From: Mesonia phycicola
GTDB taxonomy: Bacteria; Bacteroidota; Bacteroidia; Flavobacteriales; Flavobacteriaceae
Direction: 5' to 3'
NCBI RefSeq assembly: GCF_900141885.1
Contig: NZ_FQYY01000009.1
Coordinates: 62,001 to 126,000 of the forward strand
DNA: 64,000 bases
Shown: one piece after another, positions 1 to 9,969 of the stretch
How positions within the stretch are numbered: position 1 is the stretch's first letter
Layout: every line of letters begins with the position of its first letter
Position numbers and translations under genes: made by a program
Notes under the pieces: model-generated
What the model saw: only the letters and a program-made list of their open reading frames with translations
The model's database searches: none
What the model was told of the DNA's origin: nothing

Positions 1-721
1 TGTTATTTCCTGTGATGAACGAAGCTTGATCTGAAGCTAAATATACAACTAGATCTGCAACTTCTTCAGCTTTTCCTTCTCTTCTAAGAGGTGTACCTCC
101 AGCAACTTTTTCTCTTACCTCATTTTTTGTAAAGTCATCGTGAAATTTTGTTGCAATCATCCCTGGGCATAATGCATTTACTCTAATACCTTCTGGGCCA
201 AATTCTTTAGCTAGTGATCTAGTAAAGGTTAACACAGCTCCTTTTGATGCAGCATATAATGAAGCACCTGGACCACCACCATCACGAGCGGCTTGAGAAG
301 CAAAATTAACTACAGAAGCACCTTCTTTTAAATATGGTTTAACAGCTTTAGTAACCATTACTACAGATTTGAAGTTTACATCCATTAATAAGTTGTAAAA
401 ATCGTCATCAATTTCATTAATAGTTTTTCTTCCAAATAAACCACCAGCAACGTTTACTAAAATATCTATTTTTTCACCGTAAGAATCTACTGTTTTTTGT
501 ACTAAGTTATTTATATCTTCATGCTTAGTCATATCACCATATACAATGATACCTTCACCATTTACATCTTTGATTGCTTTTAAAGTGGTGTTAGCATCTT
601 CTTCGTTTTCAAAATAGTTTACTACTACTTTTGCGCCTTGTTTTGCTAAACCTACAGAAACAGCTCTACCTATATCTCTAGCTCCTCCTGTTACTACTGC
701 TACTTTTCCTTTTAAACTCAT
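1..721 (-). CDS. SDR-family oxidoreductase, probable 4-deoxy-5-hexoseulose uronate (DEH) reductase, C-terminus cut by window edge
   Basis: The frame starts at the ATG at 719-721 and stays open to base 1, giving 240 residues of a protein that is normally about 250, so only the last few residues are missing. Classic short-chain dehydrogenase signatures are visible: the cofactor loop TGGARDIG at residues 11-18, NVAGG at 90-94, catalytic Ser142, and YAASK with Tyr156 and Lys160, followed by CPGMI at 185-189. It lies 16 bp downstream of the uronate transporter, last in the visible alginate operon. In known alginate pathways an SDR of this type reduces DEH to 2-keto-3-deoxygluconate with NAD(P)H in the cytoplasm. 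The family assignment is firm; the substrate is inferred from context, because SDRs are functionally diverse. Confidence 0.85.
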   Translation of the reverse strand, partial: MSLKGKVAVVTGGARDIGRAVSVGLAKQGAKVVVNYFENEEDANTTLKAIKDVNGEGIIVYGDMTKHEDINNLVQKTVDSYGEKIDILVNVAGGLFGRKTINEIDDDFYNLLMDVNFKSVVMVTKAVKPYLKEGASVVNFASQAARDGGGPGASLYAASKGAVLTFTRSLAKEFGPEGIRVNALCPGMIATKFHDDFTKNEVREKVAGGTPLRREGKAEEVADLVVYLASDQASFITGNN

Positions 722-737
722 GTTACTTTTTTAAAGA

Positions 738-2009
738 TTAATTATTAATTTTTAAGGGTTTTATATTTTTACAGAAAATAAAGATTGCCGCTATAGACAA
801 TGGAACATATATCGCTATTAATATAAATGCAGGTTGGTATGAATTTTCTGTAATTACTGGAATTAAAAAGTTTAATATAATTACAGAAATTGCTGCAATT
901 GTTCCTGCTAAACCAGCTAAGGTACCTACAGATTTCCCGTCAAATAAATCACTGGATAAGGTTTGGATGTTTGAAATAGCAAATTGAAAACCAAATAAAA
1001 CTAAAGCTACAATTACTACAAATTTAAAAGGTGTATCTGCTATTAATATAGTGGCAACTAAACCTATTAACATTAAGACTCCTGCTATACTAATTACAAG
1101 TTTTCTAGAGTAGTTTAATGATTTACCAGAGTTTAATAATTTACCAGCGTACCAACCACCAGCAATACTACCTATTGCAGCTCCAACGTATGGAAACCAA
1201 GAAAACATCCCAATTTCTTTTACATCAAAATTATAAGTATTTTGTAAATAGATAGGCATCCAACCTACAAATAACCACCATACTGGCTCTATAAAAAATC
1301 TACACAGTATAACTCCCCAAGCTTCTTTGTGTTGAAGTATTTGTAGGATGCTTAATCCTTTTTCTTCTTCTTTAGAATCGTCTTCTTCAGGTTGATTAGA
1401 AAGGATGTGCTTTTTCTCTTCTTCTGTAATCCAAGGGTGTTTAGATGGTTTATTTTTGTTAATTATTAACCAAGGAATTATCCAAAGTATACCTAAACCT
1501 CCAATAATAATAAAGGTCCATCTCCAACCATAAAGTTCATAAAGAAAAGCAATTATTAAAGGAGCTATTACAGAACCTAGAGCTGCTCCCGAGTTAAATA
1601 TACCCTGAGCTACAGCTCTTTCATTAATAGGAAACCATTCTGCATTACTTTTTACTGATCCTGGCCAGTTACCTGCTTCAGAAATTCCTAAGAAAAATCT
1701 AAAAATTCCTAATGACATGATCCCTCTTACTGCAAAATGTAATAATGAAGATAGAGACCATACAAATATGGAGATAACATACCCAAATCTAGTACCAACT
1801 TTATCAAACATTTTACCTGATACAAGCTTACCTATGGCATAAGAAAACATAAAAATGTTTAATATTAAACCATAGTCTGCCTCTGTCATGCCCAGATCTT
1901 TCTGCATAGCCGGCCACATTATAGATAATGCAGAACGATCTATGTAATTGATAATTGTAGCTAAACCAATTAGCCCAATTACCCACCATCTAAGTCCTTT
2001 TAATTTCAA
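738..2009 (-). CDS. MFS transporter, ExuT-like (hexuronate / alginate monouronate uptake)
   Basis: A 423-residue protein with about 12 hydrophobic segments, of the anion:cation symporter branch of the major facilitator superfamily. The N-terminus carries the typical NYIDRSALS signature at residues 21-29. The start is a TTG at 2007-2009, three bases after the stop of the upstream cupin; no ATG lies close enough to keep the conserved first helix, so TTG is the likely start and translation is probably coupled. Placed between KdgF-like cupin and SDR in an alginate operon, it most likely imports unsaturated uronates or DEH across the inner membrane by proton symport. The exact substrate is inferred from its neighbours. 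Confidence 0.85.
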   Translation of the reverse strand: MKLKGLRWWVIGLIGLATIINYIDRSALSIMWPAMQKDLGMTEADYGLILNIFMFSYAIGKLVSGKMFDKVGTRFGYVISIFVWSLSSLLHFAVRGIMSLGIFRFFLGISEAGNWPGSVKSNAEWFPINERAVAQGIFNSGAALGSVIAPLIIAFLYELYGWRWTFIIIGGLGILWIIPWLIINKNKPSKHPWITEEEKKHILSNQPEEDDSKEEEKGLSILQILQHKEAWGVILCRFFIEPVWWLFVGWMPIYLQNTYNFDVKEIGMFSWFPYVGAAIGSIAGGWYAGKLLNSGKSLNYSRKLVISIAGVLMLIGLVATILIADTPFKFVVIVALVLFGFQFAISNIQTLSSDLFDGKSVGTLAGLAGTIAAISVIILNFLIPVITENSYQPAFILIAIYVPLSIAAIFIFCKNIKPLKINN

Positions 2010-2012
2010 AAT

Positions 2013-2381
2013 TTATTTTTTTATTACATTTATATCTATAAAATCTTCTCTAATTGGGCTAAAAACGTCTATTAATAGTCCGTCTGCTAAGCATTCTGCA
2101 CCGTGAGAAACATTTGGTGGGATATAAAAACCATCTCCTTCTTTTAAAATTTTATCTTCACCATCTATAGTTACTTTAAATTCTCCTTTGGCAACATATG
2201 TTGCTTGCGAGTGAAAATGGTCGTGTAAATAACCGATAGCTCCTTTATCAAATTTCACTTTTACCATCATTATTTGCGTATCATAGCCAACAAATTGACG
2301 CTCAATACCGTCAGCTACTTTTTCCCATTTATTACCGCTAGTTTCGAAAAATGTATCAGTGATAATTTTTTGATTTTTCAT
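2013..2381 (-). CDS. kdgF: KdgF-like cupin, unsaturated uronate linearisation
   Basis: A 122-residue single-domain cupin. The metal-binding cluster is visible as H53, H55, H57 and Q59 with H93 near the end of the barrel, and a D105-x-F107-x3-R111 pattern matches the active-site spacing described for KdgF. Characterised KdgF proteins turn 4,5-unsaturated monouronates from pectin or alginate into the open-chain ketouronate, speeding a step that otherwise occurs spontaneously. The gene is 3 bp downstream of the PL17 lyase that would make this substrate and 3 bp upstream of the transporter. There is no signal peptide, so it acts in the cytoplasm, after import. Other small cupins look similar, but the context strongly favours KdgF. 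Confidence 0.85.
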   Translation of the reverse strand: MKNQKIITDTFFETSGNKWEKVADGIERQFVGYDTQIMMVKVKFDKGAIGYLHDHFHSQATYVAKGEFKVTIDGEDKILKEGDGFYIPPNVSHGAECLADGLLIDVFSPIREDFIDINVIKK

Positions 2382-2384
2382 AAT

Positions 2385-4589
2385 TTATAATTTAAATAGT
2401 TTGTGTTTTCCTGTCCAGTTGTAATTTTTGCCATTAATACTAATAACATTATTACTTTTTTCATTGTTTTTTGTTGAAAAAACAAATAAGTGAGTACCGT
2501 GATTTTTTATAGTAAACCTTACGGCGTTGTAATTTTCATCTTGGTAAGCAAGTTCTAAATCTTCTAAATTTGAATTAGGATTTTGAACTGTTTCCATTTG
2601 CGGATTAAAGTTTCCGTGTGGTTCTATCACACTCACATAAGTAGCATTAGCTGTATTGTTTTTTCTAATAATAAAACCTCTATCTTGTCTAAGATTGAAA
2701 TAAGGATCGTTTGCTCCCATTTCTGTTAAATATAGATTATCTTCTTTATTAGTTAGAGTGCTAATGGTGTAAAATTTATTTTGATTTAAAAAAGTTAATT
2801 TAGAAACACCGTTTGCTGCACTAGCTTGTGCAAGATTATATAAATGTTCATACCCATAAGCTTCACCTAAAGCAGTTAGTTGTTGAGGTCTGTTATACTC
2901 AAAACTAGTTTCCATCAAGTGACCTATATAATTATAATTAAGATCGTATTGATGAGGTTGATTTGATTTAATTTGAAAAACATCTAATACCAATGGTTGC
3001 TCATAACCTTCTATATTTAATATAGAAATTGTTCTTTGCTGCTGTACATTGTAAGCATTATTCTCTATTGCAGAAACAATTTGTACATCATCATTATCTA
3101 GGTTTGCATAAACTAATTGTGCAGATGATTTACTAGCTTGTTTTACACTTGCTTTAAATTGAGATATACCATCTACAGTTACTGTATTGTGGGCAATTGT
3201 TTGTTTGGCAAAAGTTTTATTTTCTGGTAAATATCTTCCGCCCTCTTTTGCTTCTACATTTAAAAATCTTGCTGCTCCGTAGTCTTGTAATATTTCTCTT
3301 CCTTCATCATACATTATAATGCCTAGTCTATCAAAATGACCGTGACCCATACCTTGAGAAGCAAATTTAAATAATACACTAACTTGTTTTTCTTGGTTAG
3401 ATGGAACTCTTAATAAAGCAATACCTCCTTGTTTACCGTTTGGTCCATCTTTAATAAGTTGTGAAGATCTCTGATAACCTTCTACTTTGTTACTAGCAAG
3501 TGCTTGAGCTACTTTTAAACCAGCATCACTTATACTTACTTTACCTTGTTCTTTAATTACCGGAAGTAAGCTTTTATCGTTATAACGTTCATAAGCAATA
3601 TTGGTAGCAAAAACCAACTCTTCACTTAAGTATGTTTTATCTTTTATAGCGTCGTTAAAAGGATAAAACTTACCGTCATTATTAGTTAGTTGTAATAAAG
3701 TTACTACCGCTTTATGTAGAACTTCATTTTTGTATTCAAATATTTTTAATTCTGGTTGGTTTACTTCAATAGCTTCAGCAAAAACAATAAACGGCAACAT
3801 TGCATATCTTTGGTAGTACGGCCCTTCAGAATAGTAACCATCTGGAGAAAAAAGATCTTCTAATTGTTTAAAGAATCCTGTTTCTCCGTCTTTTTTACTT
3901 CCTTTTAAAGCTCTTTCTACCATGTCTTTATTGCCTAAAACATATCCTGTCATTCCAACAGATGCTACAGCCCAAGTACCATGGTTATGAATTTTATTGA
4001 ATGTTTTGTATGAGTCTACACTAATAAATTCTACTACGTTATTAAATAGTTTTTTTTCTATTTGTTTTCTTTCTTTCGATTTAATTTCACTTTTAACTAA
4101 ATCATAAGCTTGAATGGTATAAAATAACCATACCGCTTCATTTAATCCTTGCCAAAATAATTTACCAGCAGGATGATTTTCTTTACGTTTTGGGTGTAAT
4201 GAAAGAGTAGGGTATAAGTCTGCATACTGTAAAAGCATATCTTTTACATAGTTTGCATATTCTGTTTTTTTAGTAACTCTATAACTTAAAGCAGCATTAT
4301 ACATATCTGTATAATTTTTTTTGTGCTTTTCATGAGTATAACCACCACCAGGGTCTTTAGGTATAGGTAATTCTATACCGTTTGCTAATGCTTTATCTGC
4401 ATTGGTTACTACCTTAGAGAACGAGGCTTGTAAGAATGAGTTAGTTTCTATCTCTTTAGCTATAGTTTGTGCAGCATTTTCAGATAGAATAAGTTTTGTG
4501 TTTGTATTTTTTTTACTTTGAGAATATGCACAAGTACTAATTATACTTATGCATATCCCAATGTAAAATGTAATTTGTTTAATATTCAT
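2385..4589 (-). CDS. PL17 alginate lyase (exolytic oligoalginate lyase), heparinase II/III-like
   Basis: A 734-residue secreted enzyme with an N-terminal signal peptide (residues 1-24, ending near AYS-Q). An alpha-barrel alginate lyase domain covers about 60-340 and a heparinase II/III beta-sandwich domain about 380-734. Likely catalytic residues are N202 and H203 in HNHGTW, Y258/Y259 in EGPYYQRYA, and a histidine of GHGHFD at 415-420, placed as in the characterised PL17 enzyme Alg17C. PL17 enzymes degrade alginate oligosaccharides from the end to unsaturated monouronate. It probably works in the periplasm on oligomers delivered by SusCD. It follows the IPT protein by 18 bp and precedes kdgF by 3 bp, which places product formation next to product conversion. 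Confidence 0.92.
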   Translation of the reverse strand: MNIKQITFYIGICISIISTCAYSQSKKNTNTKLILSENAAQTIAKEIETNSFLQASFSKVVTNADKALANGIELPIPKDPGGGYTHEKHKKNYTDMYNAALSYRVTKKTEYANYVKDMLLQYADLYPTLSLHPKRKENHPAGKLFWQGLNEAVWLFYTIQAYDLVKSEIKSKERKQIEKKLFNNVVEFISVDSYKTFNKIHNHGTWAVASVGMTGYVLGNKDMVERALKGSKKDGETGFFKQLEDLFSPDGYYSEGPYYQRYAMLPFIVFAEAIEVNQPELKIFEYKNEVLHKAVVTLLQLTNNDGKFYPFNDAIKDKTYLSEELVFATNIAYERYNDKSLLPVIKEQGKVSISDAGLKVAQALASNKVEGYQRSSQLIKDGPNGKQGGIALLRVPSNQEKQVSVLFKFASQGMGHGHFDRLGIIMYDEGREILQDYGAARFLNVEAKEGGRYLPENKTFAKQTIAHNTVTVDGISQFKASVKQASKSSAQLVYANLDNDDVQIVSAIENNAYNVQQQRTISILNIEGYEQPLVLDVFQIKSNQPHQYDLNYNYIGHLMETSFEYNRPQQLTALGEAYGYEHLYNLAQASAANGVSKLTFLNQNKFYTISTLTNKEDNLYLTEMGANDPYFNLRQDRGFIIRKNNTANATYVSVIEPHGNFNPQMETVQNPNSNLEDLELAYQDENYNAVRFTIKNHGTHLFVFSTKNNEKSNNVISINGKNYNWTGKHKLFKL

Positions 4590-4607
4590 ATATTTTTTAT
4601 TTCTCTT

Positions 4608-6062
4608 TTAGCCTGCTGCTTTAAATAGGTCTGTAACATCTTCTGCTCCAAATTCTGTTAAAACAGAATCTGTAACAATAAACCAGTCTAGATTGATTTT
4701 TACTGGGAAAGTATCTTGACTAGAACCTGTATTTAATCTTATTTCAAAAACATTACTTACTGAAGAAATACTAGGTATAAATCCGTTTAGTCTTACCGCA
4801 TAAAGCTTCCATTGGTTACCTGTGTTGGTATTAGATCCAGAAAGTTCTCTTCTATTATCAGAGCTTGTCCCGCCAATGTATATTTTGAATATTGGCTCTG
4901 TATTTTCTGTATTAATCCAGAAATGTAGAACAGGGTTATCACTAAAATTACCAGCATCTAATATATTATTTAGAGTAGTATTTGTAGTTTCTTCGTGTAT
5001 TTTCATACGTCCGATTGTACTACCTGTACCCGTGTTCATTTGTAAGTTATAGTAATAATCACCAGGGAATGATGGTTGAGCAACATCTCCGTTTAATTGT
5101 TGAACTGCTAATGGATCTTTACTTGTATCTACTGTAAATACAGACTCATCGTAAGCATCAAACTCAATGTAACTTTCATACTGACCATTTATGTGTGGTA
5201 CATCATTTTGAGTAATGGTACTGCTATCTCCATAATCTACAACGATATCGTGATAACCTGTAGCTACATTAGCTGGTATATTAAAAGATAAAGAAGTTGA
5301 TGATAAGGTGTTAAAAGTAACTGTTTCTCCTCCAAAAGATAAAGAGTTTACTAAGTTTAGGTTGTCTCCAGTAATAGTAACTTCATTATCTCTAGATGTT
5401 AATGATGGCCAATTAGTAATGTTTGGTGTAGGGATTATAATTTCAAAATCTTCTTTTAAAAGAATGCTTGACTCCCCAGAGTTTGTGTTGTAGTATGCTC
5501 TCACATCTCCAATAGTAGTATCACTGTTAGGTATACTTACAACCATAGCTAAAGATTCTTGAAATTGGATAGTACCTTCTGTTTCTCCAAAAGAGATTCT
5601 TGTTATTACCTCTAAATTTTCTCCTTCAATAGTAATGTTTTCATTTACTTCTCCATTATCAGGAAATTCAGAACTAATAGTAGGAGTAGGGTAGGTTACA
5701 GTAATATCTTCTAGAGAAATAGCTTCTTTTTCTGCTGAGGTTACTATTTTAATAGGACCTGTAACTGCATCTGGTGCAATTTCTATTTCTAAAGTTTCAC
5801 TGTTTACTCTCTGAGAAATAGTACATTCTACCCCACCTATATAAGCAGTTTCAGCAAAATTTAAATTAGTACCTGTAACAGTTACTTTTGTTTGAATATT
5901 TGCAGTTTGAGGTGAAAATGATTCTATAGTTGGTTGTGCAGATAATATTTCATCTACAGTTTGGTCAATCTCTGTGTCTGCTTCACATGAAGTTAGCAAA
6001 ACTGCTAAACTTAGTAGTGATAGAAAAGAGAAGAAAATTAGTTTGTTTTTATTTTTCATCAT
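4608..6062 (-). CDS. IPT/TIG-repeat surface lipoprotein, putative alginate-binding protein
   Basis: A 484-residue lipoprotein: signal peptide with lipobox LLTSC, lipidated Cys26. Three IPT/TIG immunoglobulin-like repeats follow at about residues 44-125, 127-210 and 211-290, each opening with PTI or PTP and an S-P / N-G-type turn. A non-repeated C-terminal domain of about 190 residues (295-484), rich in Asp, Tyr and Trp, resembles a carbohydrate-binding beta-sandwich. It sits where SusE/SusF-type surface glycan-binding proteins are found in polysaccharide utilisation loci, between the two lyases and downstream of susD. The inference is that it is surface exposed and holds alginate for SusCD. 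Two start codons are in frame, at 6060-6062 and 6057-6059, and either works. The C-terminal domain family was not recognised. Confidence 0.8.
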   Translation of the reverse strand: MMKNKNKLIFFSFLSLLSLAVLLTSCEADTEIDQTVDEILSAQPTIESFSPQTANIQTKVTVTGTNLNFAETAYIGGVECTISQRVNSETLEIEIAPDAVTGPIKIVTSAEKEAISLEDITVTYPTPTISSEFPDNGEVNENITIEGENLEVITRISFGETEGTIQFQESLAMVVSIPNSDTTIGDVRAYYNTNSGESSILLKEDFEIIIPTPNITNWPSLTSRDNEVTITGDNLNLVNSLSFGGETVTFNTLSSTSLSFNIPANVATGYHDIVVDYGDSSTITQNDVPHINGQYESYIEFDAYDESVFTVDTSKDPLAVQQLNGDVAQPSFPGDYYYNLQMNTGTGSTIGRMKIHEETTNTTLNNILDAGNFSDNPVLHFWINTENTEPIFKIYIGGTSSDNRRELSGSNTNTGNQWKLYAVRLNGFIPSISSVSNVFEIRLNTGSSQDTFPVKINLDWFIVTDSVLTEFGAEDVTDLFKAAG

Positions 6063-6080
6063 TAACGTTTTTATACATTA

Positions 6081-8474
6081 TTAATTTAAAAGGCCTATAT
6101 CTTTACCATCTGTACCTGCACCTTTAAGTTTAGATTTCTTTTTTAAAGTGAAAGTTTTATAATTACTAAATTTTGGATTTTTAGTAAGGATGTTAGAAGC
6201 TTTAGCTTCTTGGGTCGTTTTAACCTCTCCGCTATTAAACACAGCAGAGTAACTTATACTATTTTTGTGTCCCTTAAGGTTTACTGCATACTTAGCTTCT
6301 GGACTTCCTGCAAAAATTGAATTTGTTATTTTAACAGAAACAATTCCGTTAGTTTTTAAAACATTTCCGTTTGTGTCTGTTGAATTGTTATAAAATAAGC
6401 AGTGATCTATTACTAGTTTACCACCTAAGGTAGACTCATCATTACCACCTCTGTAGTAGTTTATAGCAAATTCTGATATATCTTTAAAAAGAGTGTTTTC
6501 TATTTTAATCTCTTCTGCATTGTATATGCCTTTGTCATCTTTTTCATAACTAAGGTTTAAACCTCTTGTGCAGTTGATGATTTCACTATTCTTTATTTCA
6601 ATTTTTTCAGCAAACGTACCTTTATAAGCTTTAAAGAAAGAGCCTACTTTATGAGTAAAGTTTTTCACTCTAACATTATCTACTGTTAAGTTAAAAGACT
6701 GAGCTGTTGGTTCACTTGGTGAAATTATAGCATATTTTGCTTCTAGGTTAGCACTACCATCTATCTCTAAATTTTTAATGGTAAAATTCTTGCCACCTTC
6801 TACTTTAAAAATATAGGTAGGAGCCTTAGTAGTATTATTGCTTACTTTAATATAAGTAAGGTCTTTTGAGGCACCTTCTATAATTACATCATTAGTAATT
6901 TTAATTCCTTTAGTCACCGTATAAACTCCTTCTTTTAGTTTTATATGGCTATAAGGTTGTGCTTTTTTAATAGCTTTTATTAAAGTGTTTTCACCTGGTT
7001 CTACTTCTATAGTAGTATATTCTTCAGGGCTAGCTTCTTTGTATGCTTCAGGTATTTCTAATTGCCAAGTTACTCCAGGTTTTGTACTCAGAGCTAATGG
7101 TAACGTTTTGTTACCTGGAATTACAGCTCCCGCTGTAGCATAAGATCTTAATGCACCCGTAATATCTGTTTTTAAAGCACTTTTAGTAGCTTCAACTTTA
7201 AGAGCATTACTGCTAGATGATGTAGGAATTGGGTAAGCTTTGGTTTTTTCCCATTCAATAGTTACCTTATCAAATCCTTTTTGATCTACTTTAATGTCAC
7301 CTTGAATCTTATTGCCTGAAAAATCTATACCAGATATATCATCAGAAATACTTAATAAATCTAATTTATCTTCTGAATAGAAAATGTTGTTAGCAAATGT
7401 AGTACTTTCTGGTACCGCGCTTCTTTCGTCATCACTTCCTTCTGCTAATTCAACTGGTGTACAATTGATGAAAGTGTTGTTTTGGATAGTAGCATCTTTT
7501 ACTTGGTTATAACGATTTGCAGGACCATTAGGGACACCATTCATAATAGTTAAAGGAGCTCTAAAGCTATCTCCCTTTAATCCTATCAAAATATTGTTTT
7601 GTACTACATGCCCTTCGTTAATAACTCTTATTCCTCCAGTGTTAGGAAGATTGTTACCAATAAAAACGTTACCTTCTACTAATGCACGGTTACCGTGACG
7701 CAAAGTTAAAGTACCTTTGCTTTCTACAAATAGGTTGTTTCTAAAAATATTATCACAAGTTTTATTTGAAATAATTTCTACTTCACCATCACATTTTTCA
7801 AATGTGTTTAACTCTACTATCGTTTTTGATGTTTGCATAGATACGTGACTAGTACCTATTCTAATAGTTTCTCCTCCGTTAGAACCTAGTGGTGGTCTAT
7901 GCCCAAAATAATTGTGATCTATACGGTGGTTGTTGTCATAATTAGCTTCGTTTCCTTTTAAACCTACAATTAATACAGGACCCTTATTAGTTTTTCCAAA
8001 AAATGAACAATGGTCAACGCGATTATTTTTACCCCATAACTCTATCCATTTATATTCAATATCTCTTTGAATAGGGTTATAGTTGATAATGGCACAATTG
8101 GTTACTCTAGAAAAATTGGCTAATTCTTCATTATTTCTCTTAAAAGTAATTACGCTTTTACCATTTGTGTCACCATCTTTAAACCATAACCCTTCTACAT
8201 TTAGGTAATCTCCAAAGATTATTAGTCTAGAGTTACCTGTTAGTAATACTTTTCCTGGTGTTTCTGCTTTAAGGGTAATGTGATTATCACTTGTACCTTT
8301 AGCATAAAACCCAATCTTGATGTCTTTCCAGGTTTTATTAGCCATAATAATGGTGTCTCCTGGAGCAGCATTTTTAATGGCTTGAGATAACTCTTTTTCT
8401 GTGTTTACCTTTATATTATTAGCATTTGCAATAAATGCAAACCCTATAAATAATATGGTGAATATATTTTTCAT
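6081..8474 (-). CDS. PL6 alginate lyase, two-domain (chondroitinase B-like)
   Basis: A 797-residue secreted protein with a signal peptide (residues 1-19, ending ANA). The N-terminal parallel beta-helix at about 20-400 is the PL6 catalytic domain: NGGETIRIGTS at 199-209 and CDGEVEIISNK ending in K238, then TLRHGNR with R259. The 21-residue spacing between K238 and R259 equals that of the catalytic Lys and Arg in the two-domain PL6 enzyme AlyGC. A second beta-helix occupies about 485-797. The enzyme cleaves alginate by beta-elimination to unsaturated oligomers, in the periplasm or at the surface. It is 3 bp downstream of susD. The function of the second helix is not visible from sequence; in AlyGC it helps dimerisation. 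Confidence 0.92.
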   Translation of the reverse strand: MKNIFTILFIGFAFIANANNIKVNTEKELSQAIKNAAPGDTIIMANKTWKDIKIGFYAKGTSDNHITLKAETPGKVLLTGNSRLIIFGDYLNVEGLWFKDGDTNGKSVITFKRNNEELANFSRVTNCAIINYNPIQRDIEYKWIELWGKNNRVDHCSFFGKTNKGPVLIVGLKGNEANYDNNHRIDHNYFGHRPPLGSNGGETIRIGTSHVSMQTSKTIVELNTFEKCDGEVEIISNKTCDNIFRNNLFVESKGTLTLRHGNRALVEGNVFIGNNLPNTGGIRVINEGHVVQNNILIGLKGDSFRAPLTIMNGVPNGPANRYNQVKDATIQNNTFINCTPVELAEGSDDERSAVPESTTFANNIFYSEDKLDLLSISDDISGIDFSGNKIQGDIKVDQKGFDKVTIEWEKTKAYPIPTSSSSNALKVEATKSALKTDITGALRSYATAGAVIPGNKTLPLALSTKPGVTWQLEIPEAYKEASPEEYTTIEVEPGENTLIKAIKKAQPYSHIKLKEGVYTVTKGIKITNDVIIEGASKDLTYIKVSNNTTKAPTYIFKVEGGKNFTIKNLEIDGSANLEAKYAIISPSEPTAQSFNLTVDNVRVKNFTHKVGSFFKAYKGTFAEKIEIKNSEIINCTRGLNLSYEKDDKGIYNAEEIKIENTLFKDISEFAINYYRGGNDESTLGGKLVIDHCLFYNNSTDTNGNVLKTNGIVSVKITNSIFAGSPEAKYAVNLKGHKNSISYSAVFNSGEVKTTQEAKASNILTKNPKFSNYKTFTLKKKSKLKGAGTDGKDIGLLN

Positions 8475-8477
8475 AAT

Positions 8478-9962
8478 TTAATAACCAATGTTTTGAGCGA
8501 TACTCGGGTTCAAATCAATTTCGTATTGTGGTATAGGTAGTAGTAATTGATACTCTTCTATAGGGCCAGTGAAAAATTGTGGATCGTCTGGATTATTGTA
8601 TTGATCTTCTGTAGCAAAATGAGAGTTCATTACTGTAAGAGCTCTTCCTGTTCTTACAAGGTCAAACCAACGTTGATTTTCAAAAGCAAACTCTAATTTT
8701 CTTTCTTCTTCTAATGCTAATTTAAAATCGAAATAAGTACCTACTTCACTACTTGTGTAGTCTGTTAATCCTGCTCTTTGTCTTACTGTGTTTAATAAGC
8801 TAATAGCTTCTGCAGTTGGTCCGCCATTTTCATTTATAGCCTCAGCTAATAACAACATTACATCTGTGTAGCGTATAATTGGCCAATCGTTACCAGCATC
8901 ATCTACATTAGCAAAATCTGAATTGTATTTTTTAATATATCTAAATTCATTTACTTGCCCATTTAAACCTACCCAGCTATCTGCCATAGATACGTCTTTT
9001 CTTGTATCGCTAATGTTGTAAGCGTTAGACATACTTGTTGTTGGTACATTTAACTCATCACCACTTCCTGTCACAACGTAACTATCACTTTGTAGCGGAG
9101 AGAAGTAGTTAGCAAACGGAGCACCTAGACCAACGCTTCCAGATTGGTAACGCACGGCAAAAAGTATTTCAGAATTATATTCATTACTTATATTAAATAC
9201 GTCTTCATAAGAACTTAAGTACGTGTACGGACTATTATTTACTACGTCTGATAATTGAGCTATTGCTTCTTGCTCGTAACCTCCTTCTGCTGTTAAATAA
9301 ACTTTACCCAGTTCTGCTTTTGCAGCCCAGCTAGTTAATCTTCCTAGTTCACTACCGTCAACTTCGCTCGGAAGGTTTTCTGAAGCAAATAATAGATCTT
9401 CAATTATAAAATCATAAACATCACTTTCACTGCTTCTATCCATAGTTTTTGCTTCTTGACCAGATATTGGTTGATCAACAATAAAAACTCCTCCCCATAA
9501 TCTTACTAACTTAAAATAAGCGTGAGCTCTTAAAAAACGTGCTTCTGCTTCATATCTACTTTTTAGATCTTCGTCTTCTACTATTTCTATTTGTGTAATT
9601 ACATTATTTGCTAATGAAACAGTTCTGTATAAAGAGCTCCAGTATTCTTCTACATAAATGTTTTGAGAGTTTAATACAAAACGATCTACTTGTCTGTAAG
9701 GAATATTTGCAGTTTCACTATTTTGTGGACTCATATAGGTGTTATCTGAGCGTAACTCTGTTAGAATCCATTCTGTATCCATTACCCCTTGAAGTGAATT
9801 ATATATACCTACAACGGCTAGGTTTATTTGTTCTGTGCTAGTGTAATACTCTTCTTCACCAATATCTGATATTGGTTGTAAATCTAAAGTATCATCACAA
9901 CTTGTAAATAAAGAGGATACAACTAGTGCAATTGTTATAATTAATGTGTTTTTCATTTTCAT
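8478..9962 (-). CDS. susD: SusD/RagB-family glycan-binding lipoprotein
   Basis: A 494-residue outer-membrane lipoprotein with lipobox ending at Cys22 (SLFTSC) and the usual SusD opening of DLQP and EEYYTS. The RagB/SusD alpha-helical TPR-like body includes ARFLRAHAYFKLVRLWGGV and ends with the typical C-terminal part LLPIPQYEIDLNP. It forms the lid on the SusC channel and captures oligosaccharide at the cell surface. Its gene is 7 bp after susC and 3 bp before the PL6 lyase, so the ligand is most likely alginate oligomers. Confidence 0.95.
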   Translation of the reverse strand: MKMKNTLIITIALVVSSLFTSCDDTLDLQPISDIGEEEYYTSTEQINLAVVGIYNSLQGVMDTEWILTELRSDNTYMSPQNSETANIPYRQVDRFVLNSQNIYVEEYWSSLYRTVSLANNVITQIEIVEDEDLKSRYEAEARFLRAHAYFKLVRLWGGVFIVDQPISGQEAKTMDRSSESDVYDFIIEDLLFASENLPSEVDGSELGRLTSWAAKAELGKVYLTAEGGYEQEAIAQLSDVVNNSPYTYLSSYEDVFNISNEYNSEILFAVRYQSGSVGLGAPFANYFSPLQSDSYVVTGSGDELNVPTTSMSNAYNISDTRKDVSMADSWVGLNGQVNEFRYIKKYNSDFANVDDAGNDWPIIRYTDVMLLLAEAINENGGPTAEAISLLNTVRQRAGLTDYTSSEVGTYFDFKLALEEERKLEFAFENQRWFDLVRTGRALTVMNSHFATEDQYNNPDDPQFFTGPIEEYQLLLPIPQYEIDLNPSIAQNIGY

Positions 9963-9969
9963 TGTTTTT

